A stretch of 64,000 nucleotides of DNA from CAJXZP01 sp963974475. Lineage in GTDB: Bacteria > Bacteroidota > Bacteroidia > Flavobacteriales_G > Salibacteraceae. The notes under the pieces were generated by a model. It saw only the letters and a program-made list of their open reading frames with translations. It had not been told where the DNA came from and did no database searches. How positions within the stretch are numbered: the first letter of the stretch is position 1; each line of letters opens with the position of its first letter. Positions 36,374 to 42,870 of the stretch are shown here, one piece after another. A program made the translations under genes and the position numbers. The DNA is taken from positions 307,313-371,312 of the forward strand of contig CAXBCR010000001.1 in the NCBI GenBank assembly GCA_963974475.1, given 5' to 3'.

Positions 36374-36835
36374 CTATTGTTTTACTAAATGAATAATACT
36401 TTTACTGTTGTTATAAAATAGCTTTAAATTCCTACCTTCAATAGAGTAGTGATCCAGCGCTTTCATTGATTCATAATGTAAATCTCTATATTTACTATCA
36501 AACCCTATTTCGTTAAGCAAAGCATAGCTTGACCCAACTTTTATTGAGTTTCCATTTCCAATTGTATAGGAACCCTTTCCTGGTGATCCCATAAAAGTAA
36601 AAGATATATCTCCTACACCATTAAATTCAATAAATATTTTAGCATTTTCAAATACTGTTCCTACATCTGGATTAGGTATTAAATCACCATTAGCCATAGT
36701 CATTTTATCTAACTCCCATACCGCATCGGATAAATTACCATCTTTTAGAACTACCTTCTCTTCTACCTTAGGTTTATCGCAACTTGTAAATTGAAGAACT
36801 GTCAATCCTAATAATATGTATATAAAATATTTCAT
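36374..36835 (-). CDS. META-like domain lipoprotein
   Basis: 153 aa. Lipobox QFTSC (Cys19). The mature part has the META/HslJ-like plan: AVWELDKMTMANG strand, then IFIEFNGVGDISF, GKGSYTIGNGNSIKV, and a final ALDHYSIEGRNLKLFYNNSK hairpin. It is paralogous to the lipoprotein on the other side of the protease gene. It starts 8 bp after S74 copy A and ends 4 bp before the protease. The family assignment rests on the visible pattern; function unknown. Confidence 0.65.
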   Translation of the reverse strand: MKYFIYILLGLTVLQFTSCDKPKVEEKVVLKDGNLSDAVWELDKMTMANGDLIPNPDVGTVFENAKIFIEFNGVGDISFTFMGSPGKGSYTIGNGNSIKVGSSYALLNEIGFDSKYRDLHYESMKALDHYSIEGRNLKLFYNNSKSIIHLVKQ

Positions 36836-36843
36836 AATTCCTA

Positions 36844-37593
36844 CTATTTTTTCTCAAGAGCTACCACTTTCGCTTGCAACTCTAATATTAATTGTTGTTG
36901 TTCTTTGATGGCTTCCAATAAAACAGGAATCAGCATCGTATAATCTACCGCAAGATACCCATTTTCACTGGCTAGTTTTACCACCTCTGGAAACTCAACT
37001 TGAATTTCTTGGGCAATAAATCCAATTTTATTCTTGGATTCAGCTAAAATCACCTCTTCCTTTCCTATTGGAATTTCACCTAATTTTGCAGGTATCATAT
37101 CATAGCGATATGCATTTAAGCGCATAAGTTTATCCAGCGCACTTTCGTTCCATTGTACAATATTGGTTTTTAATCTTCTGTCTGAAAACGTGAAAATCCC
37201 ATTACTATGGTAAAGCCTTCTGGTATAAACTCTATAAAGTTGAGACCCAGAATTACCCATCCACATAGACATACCAAATTGCGGTCTTAAAATAGGTTCG
37301 TTAAAGTAGGAAGTAGCATTTCCATAATCGTTATTATAGAAATTTTCAAAATAAAACCCACCACTTGTGGTGCCGGTAGGATGAAGATAAAAATCTCCGT
37401 TTATATTCAACTGTTCATTTGGTGCAGTACTCGCATACCCGGTAGTAACATGGTTATTGTTCCAAACTTTTATTTGGGCAGTAAGGTTAGTAGTAAAAAA
37501 TAACAATACTAGGGTTGAAAATAATAACGCCCTGTTTGGTGTTTGGTGTTTGGTGTTTGGTGTTTGGTGTTTGGTGTTAAAAAAGTGATTCAT
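36844..37593 (-). CDS. Secreted protein with S74 endosialidase-type chaperone domain, copy A
   Basis: 249 aa. After an N-terminal repeat-encoded stretch (NTKHQTP twice, then N) comes a signal segment (ALLFSTLVLLFFTTNLTAQ). The middle is a short beta-rich stalk (~40-140). The C-terminal ~110 residues form a Peptidase S74 intramolecular chaperone domain: the autocleavage motif SDRRLKTNI with Ser and Lys, then IGFIAQEIQVEFPEVV, YLAVDYTMLIPVLLEAI and a terminal coiled coil. In phage tail spikes this domain trimerises the protein and cuts itself off. The gene is nearly identical to copy B at 41975-42724 and differs at the last residues (EKK versus EAK). It is the first gene of the protease operon. 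No consensus promoter is seen. Confidence 0.85.
   Translation of the reverse strand: MNHFFNTKHQTPNTKHQTPNRALLFSTLVLLFFTTNLTAQIKVWNNNHVTTGYASTAPNEQLNINGDFYLHPTGTTSGGFYFENFYNNDYGNATSYFNEPILRPQFGMSMWMGNSGSQLYRVYTRRLYHSNGIFTFSDRRLKTNIVQWNESALDKLMRLNAYRYDMIPAKLGEIPIGKEEVILAESKNKIGFIAQEIQVEFPEVVKLASENGYLAVDYTMLIPVLLEAIKEQQQLILELQAKVVALEKK
37534..37578 (-). repeat. Heptanucleotide tandem repeat in S74 copy A
   Basis: Six perfect copies of GTTTGGT (ACCAAAC on the coding strand) plus 3 bp, starting 12 bp after the ATG codon, codons 6-20. The unit is not a multiple of three, so gain or loss of one unit shifts the frame. Confidence 0.92.
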
Positions 37594-37654
37594 TTTAGAA
37601 AAATTTAAAGTGTTAAAAATATATTAATTATTATCACCGTCAAAACAAAACCAT

Positions 37655-37698
37655 CTTTTCGAGAAAAAGAGTATCACATCTGATACTTTTTCGAAAAG
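37655..37698. promoter_or_regulatory. Long inverted repeat upstream of S74 copy A
   Basis: Outer arms CTTTTCGA / TCGAAAAG enclose GAAAAA / TTTTTC and inner arms AGTATCA / TGATACT around a 4-nt loop. The left arm has 4 extra bases (small bulges). It lies 62-105 bp before the start codon. It could be a terminator for upstream transcripts, an operator, or a recombination structure. The same element precedes copy B at 42786-42829. Confidence 0.6.
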
Positions 37699-37759
37699 TT
37701 TTAAAAAAAGGGAAATACTTACACTTAAAAAGTAACCGAAGAGTGCATTAACTCTGGTA

Positions 37760-37857
37760 AATAGCACCTGCTTTTGAAATTTGCGAAGTTGACCGTTTTA
37801 GATTGAGATTAAAATATTGGGAATAACAAAGGCTTCGCTTGGAGCGAAGCCTTTGCT
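37760..37857 (+). repeat. uvrD 3'-end repeat, copy R2, with terminator hairpin
   Basis: 98 bp shared with R3 (39625-39722) with four mismatches. Positions 37768-37830 match the uvrD end (R1) with three mismatches and still encode LLLKFAKLTVLD and stop. Relative to uvrD the codon CTC is changed to TTG, both Leu. The hairpin AAAGGCTTCGC / GCGAAGCCTTT lies at 37828-37854. Confidence 0.92.
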
Positions 37858-37923
37858 GTTTAAACAAATTTATGTTTAGCTCTACAAATTAATAATCCCA
37901 TTAGGGTTTGATTTGATTACATT

Positions 37924-38715
37924 TTAAATTCTTTCAATAATTTCATTTTTTAACCATACAAATGCTTCTTCTTGGCTATAGGTTATTTCTGGTCTTAACA
38001 AAGCTTCCATATCTCCTGTAAAATCAGGATCCATTACCTTTTCTTCCATATTTAATAGAAACTCCCTTTTACTTGGAGGTTTATTTCCTGTTGCAAAAGT
38101 AGTGTACTCTTTAAAGCAATGAATTATCTCGTCAATATCCAACTCCATATTTAATCTAGAATAATCTAAATCAAATAAATCTCTGCCTTTACTTCTTTGG
38201 TATAAAGCTCGCAATTTTGTTCCCAAAAGTTCATTAATATGATAGGTTCGTATTTTACATCTTCCAGAAAACCATTCACTTTTAACTTCAAATGGAAAAT
38301 CGACCCAATGCATTACATTAAAATGCTCTTTGCAGTTAATCTCTAATTTTAGCCGTAATCTAATTCCTTCATATTCTGAAGCAAACCTATACAATGCTTT
38401 TGCTCCATGCCCCTTTACTTGCGTTTGTCTTGGTTCCTCAAAAAAATTTATCACCTCCTTGAGTCGTTCCATTATCGGTTTAATTGGCCCCGCATTAATT
38501 TGGACCAAATCAATATCCTCTGAATACCTTGGAGCAGGATTTAAATATAATTTATGCAAAGCTGTCCCACCTCTAAAAGCTAAATTTTCTTTTAGAAATT
38601 CATCTGAAAATATTTCTACTAAAGCCCGACTTATTACTAAATCTTGTTCAACTTGCTGAAATTGTTTCCAAGGAGCATGTTCTTGCCATTTTGCGATGTA
38701 AGGTTTCGGAATCAT
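37924..38715 (-). CDS. AbiEii/AbiGii-type nucleotidyltransferase toxin
   Basis: 263 aa. The nucleotidyltransferase core is evident: FRGGTALHKLY followed by RYSEDIDL (GG plus DxD metal-binding pattern) near residues 47-70, then the RLKLEINCKEH strand, and TKLRALYQRSKGRDLFDL typical of the AbiEii family. Known members are toxins of type IV toxin-antitoxin systems that modify tRNA acceptor ends and block phage growth by halting translation. It overlaps the antitoxin gene by 4 bp (ATGA), showing tight coupling. It lies between uvrD-end repeats R2 and R3. Confidence 0.88.
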   Translation of the reverse strand: MIPKPYIAKWQEHAPWKQFQQVEQDLVISRALVEIFSDEFLKENLAFRGGTALHKLYLNPAPRYSEDIDLVQINAGPIKPIMERLKEVINFFEEPRQTQVKGHGAKALYRFASEYEGIRLRLKLEINCKEHFNVMHWVDFPFEVKSEWFSGRCKIRTYHINELLGTKLRALYQRSKGRDLFDLDYSRLNMELDIDEIIHCFKEYTTFATGNKPPSKREFLLNMEEKVMDPDFTGDMEALLRPEITYSQEEAFVWLKNEIIERI

Positions 38716-39503
38716 AAATCATTTTCCAATTTAATGTTTATAGCTACTTTCCAAAAATTAAGTACTGCACCAGGCTTTTGCCCCGTTTTGGGACTGAGTA
38801 ATACAGGAAAGAACTTTGATTTTTTCAAGTGTATTTTTATTTGTTCTATTAAACTTTCGTCCGCATTTACTTCTTCGAGTAAAAACCCAAATCGCTGCAA
38901 GGTGCTTTTGTTCGGGTACCATGTTAATAATTCCGTAAGGTCCTCTGAATTTATTTCCTCGGCTAGTTCTTCTAAAATGGCGAGCATCCTGTTTAAACCG
39001 CCTAATTTGCTTTGGTGATGAATTAAATCTACTGCGGTTAGCGCTGGACTTGAAATTTTATAAATTCCAGCATCCGATTTTTTGTATAGAATATTTTTAG
39101 TAGGCCATTTTGAATTGGTCAAAAATCGAATGTCTAAAGTGTTTTTGTTTATGTCGATTAACTTTGGCTTTTCAGTCATTATATAGTCTCGATGCGTTTG
39201 TTGATGATTTGCACCGTGAAATTTAGCGGCCGAGTAAAAACCTAAATAGTAGTTGCGTTGGAGGTAGTTAAAGAGTTTTTCAATGTAAAGAGGAATTGGT
39301 AGTTGCCCTTGTTTACTGTACCTTGGTGGAATTATTAAGTAAAATCCTTTTCTTAGATTAACAATCTCTTTTTTATCAATCAGTCGCGCAAGTTCAAATT
39401 TCAATGATGTTCCTTTACCATCCGTGTGTTGACTAATCTCTTCAAGAGAAAAAGAAAAATTCTCAATCGACAATAAATATTTAATATATTCTTTCGCTCT
39501 CAC
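38712..39503 (-). CDS. AbiEi-type antitoxin / transcriptional repressor
   Basis: 263 aa. N-terminal winged-helix region (residues ~1-60: FSLEEISQHTDGKGTSLKFE, then LRKGFYLIIPPRYS) followed by the AbiEi antitoxin body (YYLGFYSAAKFHGANHQQTH, then ISSPALTAVDLIHH). In type IV systems the antitoxin counters the toxin without contacting it directly and represses its own promoter through repeats. Here the promoter at 39520 has nearby TACTACT repeats. It is the first gene of the pair. Confidence 0.85.
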   Translation of the reverse strand: MRAKEYIKYLLSIENFSFSLEEISQHTDGKGTSLKFELARLIDKKEIVNLRKGFYLIIPPRYSKQGQLPIPLYIEKLFNYLQRNYYLGFYSAAKFHGANHQQTHRDYIMTEKPKLIDINKNTLDIRFLTNSKWPTKNILYKKSDAGIYKISSPALTAVDLIHHQSKLGGLNRMLAILEELAEEINSEDLTELLTWYPNKSTLQRFGFLLEEVNADESLIEQIKIHLKKSKFFPVLLSPKTGQKPGAVLNFWKVAINIKLENDL

Positions 39504-39519
39504 TTTAGTAAAATTTTAA

Positions 39520-39560
39520 CAAAAGTAGTAAATAACACTACTTATCTCGAAATACTACTA
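39520..39560 (-). promoter_or_regulatory. abiEi promoter with short repeats
   Basis: The minus strand has TACTTTTG at 39520-39527 (TAnnTTTG). Around it AGTAGTA (39525-39531), ACTACTTA and ACTACTAA motifs recur within 35 bp, plausible binding sites for the AbiEi antitoxin. Autoregulation is known for the family; the sites are inferred. Confidence 0.5.
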
Positions 39561-39624
39561 ACATTTATTCTCCTTTTAGCTAAATTTCATACTGCTGTTT
39601 TTTAGATTGATTTTGCAACTTAAC

Positions 39625-39722
39625 AATAGCACCTGCTTTTGAAAATTGCGAAGCTCACCGTTTTAGATTGAGATTAAAATATTGGGAATAACAAAGGCTT
39701 CGATTGGAGCGAAGCCTTTGCT
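39625..39722 (+). repeat. uvrD 3'-end repeat, copy R3, with terminator hairpin
   Basis: 98 bp shared with R2. The core 39633-39695 matches the uvrD end with two mismatches and encodes LLLKIAKLTVLD and stop (one Phe to Ile change). The hairpin AAAGGCTTCG / CGAAGCCTTT at 39693-39719 is followed by GCTTTTT, a good intrinsic terminator on the plus strand. R3 ends 24 bp from the next lipoprotein gene. Confidence 0.92.
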
Positions 39723-39745
39723 TTTTACAACATACCTAACTTTAT

Positions 39746-40183
39746 TTAAGGCGCTTCTTCAATATGTGAGATTTTAACTTGTTCAACTGGATATGGGGAA
39801 GGATCTTGCGTCCAAGATATTCTCCCGTCATCCAATGCACATTCATACCCTGTGCCAATAAATTCAAAATCTATAATAAATTCCTTCTCATGGAAATTAT
39901 GCCATTCTTTTATGGAATCTGACAACCCTTCTACAACCTGAATATTAAACCCATTAAAAGACTCCGAGCCATTCGAATGGTCATATACCTCCGATAGAAA
40001 CCAACCTTCACATGATTGATCAATACTCGAACCTACAAAATTAATACTGAACCTTAAACCAGTAGATGACTCTCCCTTCATGGTACTAGTATATGGTATA
40101 TCTGGATCTGGGCATTCTTCTTTTTTACATGCTCCTAAATGCAAAATAGCACTTAGTATTAATAAACTAAAAAGTTGTTTCAT
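39746..40183 (-). CDS. Small lipoprotein of the metalloprotease cassette
   Basis: 145 aa. Lipobox LGACKK (Cys20). The mature part contains further cysteines (EECPDPD, DQSCEGW, YECALDD), so disulfides are likely. It does not resemble the META-like lipoproteins of the other cassette. It begins 5 bp after the metzincin gene and is the last gene of the operon, just before repeat R3. No known domain recognised; an inhibitor or surface partner of the protease is a guess from position. Confidence 0.65.
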   Translation of the reverse strand: MKQLFSLLILSAILHLGACKKEECPDPDIPYTSTMKGESSTGLRFSINFVGSSIDQSCEGWFLSEVYDHSNGSESFNGFNIQVVEGLSDSIKEWHNFHEKEFIIDFEFIGTGYECALDDGRISWTQDPSPYPVEQVKISHIEEAP

Positions 40184-40188
40184 TGTTC

Positions 40189-41973
40189 CTATTTTTTAAT
40201 TAATTGAATTGTTTTTAAACTCTCACCATCCTTACTCACTTGTAATAGAAATGTGCCTGGAGCAATTCCATCAAGATTAAATTGGTTATTACCTTGGTTT
40301 AAATTTACATCCCAAATTTTAACTCGATTACCATGGACTGAGAATAACTCCACGGTTACTCCATTTATTTGTACATCTGCAAAATTAATATTAAACCAAT
40401 TGGTAGTGGGATTTGGATAGACTCTGATATTTACACCTTCTTCTAATACATTACTAATTAGGTCAACTGAGCCAGTTTTCTTGCTACCCTTCTTGTAATC
40501 AGTATCTTCGAAATCCTCCTTACCACAAGCCTCAATAAACGCTTCAAACTGCGCTTCTGTCTGGACTTCAAACCCAGCTTTTAATTCAATGGTCTTTTCC
40601 GCCCTAAACACATAGTTTCGACCCCATTGAATTACCACATTACCACTAGTAAGCATATCGCCACCTGCATAAATGGTTTTTGCCCATAATGTGGAGACAT
40701 CACTATTATAAACAGTCAAGATTTGATTAATGGTACTCAAATACATCATTCTATCGAAATTACCTATAATGACACGAGCATTATCAGAGGATGAACTATT
40801 ACCAAGATTATACCCTTGAAAGTAAGTGTTTGGCCCCGACCAAAACAAAACACGATTACAAGCTGAACAAGATTTGCCCATCAGGGTTTGCATGGTTTTG
40901 TCTCCTGTCACAAATCCATGTCCATATTGATACGGAATGTTATATTGGCTATCATCATGTCTAGCACCAAATAAATGCCCAATTTCGTGGGAAAAAGTGA
41001 AGGTTGGAGAAACAATATTACGAAAATTAACAATGCAGAAAGCATTTGGATATGAAGACCTTATACTATAGGCCACTCCAGAATATGTGGCAGATGGATG
41101 CGGATGCTCATAAACCAATACACAAATATCAGCAGAATACAAATCTCTTAATACATGAACATTATCCATATAACCATCGGAAGTATTTCGAAAATTATGC
41201 AAGTCAAGGACACCTGCATAAACCGGGTTATTAGGGTTTTGATCTCCCTGCTCTTTATAATCTGTTTCCACCATTAAGACTAACTCAGCCTCTCCAACTA
41301 TATTACTATTTAAAAATGACAGATTTAATTCATCAACACCAGCTTGTATTGAATTTTCAATATTCGGGTCTTTTTGTTTTGTAATTGCAGTATACATTAC
41401 CAATATTCTTAACTTACATTGGCTCACTTCAGTTTCTACTGGTTCACCTGAGCGTCCTGATTGTTCGGAATCGCTTATATCATTACTCAACATTTTTAAA
41501 TTAAAATCATCTTCATCGATAGTTGGTATTAAACAAGTTTGTTCCGAAATCAATGTTAAATCAAACCGCTCCAAAATATAATGATCTACAATTGTTTCAA
41601 TTTTATAGTTCTCAAACTCCGTAAGTATCGAAACATTGACAATTGTACCAGAAACAGTACATACCACCGTAATTGATTTATCTTCACTAAAACCAAACCA
41701 ACTAAAACTTTCAGAATCCCTTCGTACCAGTCGGTCTCGATAAATAATTGCATTTACATCAAAAAAATCAATATGAATACTTGTTTCATTTTGTAAACTA
41801 TTTAAATCTATGTTTACAAATAGATACTCCATAACGGACTTTCTCTCACTCATTCTATCTTGAATTTCTTCTAAATTAGAAACTACAGGATTATCAATTA
41901 TTGAGATAGCCGTTGTTTGTGCTACTAATCCTGTACTAAGAATTAGTGTGATAAAACTAATAAACCACTTCAT
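40189..41973 (-). CDS. T9SS-secreted metzincin metalloprotease
   Basis: 594 aa from the ATG at 41973, chosen because it begins the signal peptide (MKWFISFITLILSTGLVAQ) and avoids overlapping the S74 stop; an ATG five codons earlier is possible. A propeptide-like region runs to ~185. The catalytic domain (~187-415) has HEIGHLFGARHD, with zinc ligands His329, His333, His339 and catalytic Glu330, and a Met-turn candidate in MQTLMGKSC, as in reprolysin-like metzincins. A connector motif (IELKAGFEVQTEAQFEAFIE) resembling that of the serine protease, and a T9SS type A domain (RVYPNPTTNWFNINF to the end) follow. It lies in an operon with S74 copy B and a lipoprotein. Confidence 0.88.
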   Translation of the reverse strand: MKWFISFITLILSTGLVAQTTAISIIDNPVVSNLEEIQDRMSERKSVMEYLFVNIDLNSLQNETSIHIDFFDVNAIIYRDRLVRRDSESFSWFGFSEDKSITVVCTVSGTIVNVSILTEFENYKIETIVDHYILERFDLTLISEQTCLIPTIDEDDFNLKMLSNDISDSEQSGRSGEPVETEVSQCKLRILVMYTAITKQKDPNIENSIQAGVDELNLSFLNSNIVGEAELVLMVETDYKEQGDQNPNNPVYAGVLDLHNFRNTSDGYMDNVHVLRDLYSADICVLVYEHPHPSATYSGVAYSIRSSYPNAFCIVNFRNIVSPTFTFSHEIGHLFGARHDDSQYNIPYQYGHGFVTGDKTMQTLMGKSCSACNRVLFWSGPNTYFQGYNLGNSSSSDNARVIIGNFDRMMYLSTINQILTVYNSDVSTLWAKTIYAGGDMLTSGNVVIQWGRNYVFRAEKTIELKAGFEVQTEAQFEAFIEACGKEDFEDTDYKKGSKKTGSVDLISNVLEEGVNIRVYPNPTTNWFNINFADVQINGVTVELFSVHGNRVKIWDVNLNQGNNQFNLDGIAPGTFLLQVSKDGESLKTIQLIKK

Positions 41974-41974
41974 A

Positions 41975-42724
41975 TTATTTGGCTTCAAGAGCTACCACTT
42001 TCGCCTGCAACTCTAATATTAATTGTTGTTGTTCTTTGATGGCTTCCAATAAAACAGGAATCAGCATCGTATAATCTACCGCAAGATACCCATTTTCACT
42101 GGCTAGTTTTACCACCTCTGGAAACTCAACTTGAATTTCTTGGGCAATAAATCCAATTTTATTCTTGGATTCAGCTAAAATCACCTCTTCCTTTCCTATT
42201 GGAATTTCACCTAATTTTGCAGGTATCATATCATAGCGATATGCATTTAAGCGCATAAGTTTATCCAGCGCACTTTCGTTCCATTGTACAATATTGGTTT
42301 TTAATCTTCTGTCTGAAAACGTGAAAATCCCATTACTATGGTAAAGCCTTCTGGTATAAACTCTATAAAGTTGAGACCCAGAATTACCCATCCACATAGA
42401 CATACCAAATTGCGGTCTTAAAATAGGTTCGTTAAAGTAGGAAGTAGCATTTCCATAATCGTTATTATAGAAATTTTCAAAATAAAACCCACCACTTGTG
42501 GTGCCGGTAGGATGAAGATAAAAATCTCCGTTTATATTCAACTGTTCATTTGGTGCAGTACTCGCATACCCGGTAGTAACATGGTTATTGTTCCAAACTT
42601 TTATTTGGGCAGTAAGGTTAGTAGTAAAAAATAACAATACTAGGGTTGAAAATAATAACGCCCTGTTTGGTGTTTGGTGTTTGGTGTTTGGTGTTTGGTG
42701 TTTGGTGTTAAAAAAGTGATTCAT
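41975..42724 (-). CDS. Secreted protein with S74 endosialidase-type chaperone domain, copy B
   Basis: 249 aa, almost identical to copy A at 36844-37593: the same repeat-encoded N-terminus, signal segment, beta-rich stalk and S74 domain with SDRRLKTNI. The only protein difference seen is the penultimate residue (EAK versus EKK), beyond the duplicated DNA. It is followed directly by the metzincin gene instead of the serine protease operon. The upstream neighbour on the same strand is a LuxR-type regulator, 146 bp away. Confidence 0.85.
   Translation of the reverse strand: MNHFFNTKHQTPNTKHQTPNRALLFSTLVLLFFTTNLTAQIKVWNNNHVTTGYASTAPNEQLNINGDFYLHPTGTTSGGFYFENFYNNDYGNATSYFNEPILRPQFGMSMWMGNSGSQLYRVYTRRLYHSNGIFTFSDRRLKTNIVQWNESALDKLMRLNAYRYDMIPAKLGEIPIGKEEVILAESKNKIGFIAQEIQVEFPEVVKLASENGYLAVDYTMLIPVLLEAIKEQQQLILELQAKVVALEAK
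42665..42709 (-). repeat. Heptanucleotide tandem repeat in S74 copy B
   Basis: Six copies of GTTTGGT plus 3 bp, same number and phase as in copy A, inside codons 6-20. Confidence 0.92.
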
Positions 42725-42785
42725 TTTAGAAAAATTTAAAGTGTTAAAAATATATTAATTATTATCACCGTCAAAACAAAACCAT

Positions 42786-42829
42786 CTTTTCGAGAAAAAG
42801 AGTATCACATCTGATACTTTTTCGAAAAG
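42786..42829. promoter_or_regulatory. Long inverted repeat upstream of S74 copy B
   Basis: Identical to the element at 37655-37698. Here it lies between the LuxR-type gene and S74 copy B, where it could terminate or attenuate read-through from the regulator gene. Confidence 0.6.
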
Positions 42830-42870
42830 TTTTAAAAAAAGGGAAATATATTTGTAGCATACCTCATGTT

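Larger units (their letters stand above)
36854..37717 (-). repeat. 864-bp direct duplication, copy A
   Basis: Matches 41985-42848 at a constant offset of 5131 bp. By eye I found one internal mismatch (T at 36874 versus C at 42005). It includes nearly all of the S74 gene, its 7-bp repeats, and the upstream hairpin. Neither end has a terminal inverted repeat, and no transposase is encoded. Confidence 0.93.
37594..37923. other. Gap between S74 copy A and abiEii
   Basis: No gene. From left to right it holds the S74 leader with a long inverted repeat (37655-37698), the end of the 864-bp duplication (37717), about 42 bp of unique sequence, the uvrD-end repeat R2 with its hairpin (37760-37857), and the 3' flank of abiEii. 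Confidence 0.85.
41985..42848 (-). repeat. 864-bp direct duplication, copy B
   Basis: Counterpart of 36854-37717. On the right it stops 22 bp before the LuxR-type gene; on the left it stops 8 bp inside the S74 reading frame, so the two cassettes differ from that point on. Confidence 0.93.

Noticed and set aside
34001..39722. Integron-like attC array as explanation of the uvrD-end repeats
   Set aside because: No integrase, no attC core sites, the repeats are plainly protein-coding tail plus terminator, and cassettes contain several genes with their own operon structure.
41046..41234. Plus-strand 62-codon frame inside the metzincin gene
   Set aside because: Antisense to the catalytic domain of a clear protease and without family features.
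36854..42848. 864-bp duplication as an insertion sequence
   Set aside because: It encodes no transposase, has no terminal inverted repeats, and no target duplication is seen at its ends.
42847..42854. TATATTTG on the plus strand at the end of the duplication as a promoter
   Set aside because: It would only drive transcription antisense to the LuxR-type gene and no -33 element is present; likely chance in AT-rich DNA.
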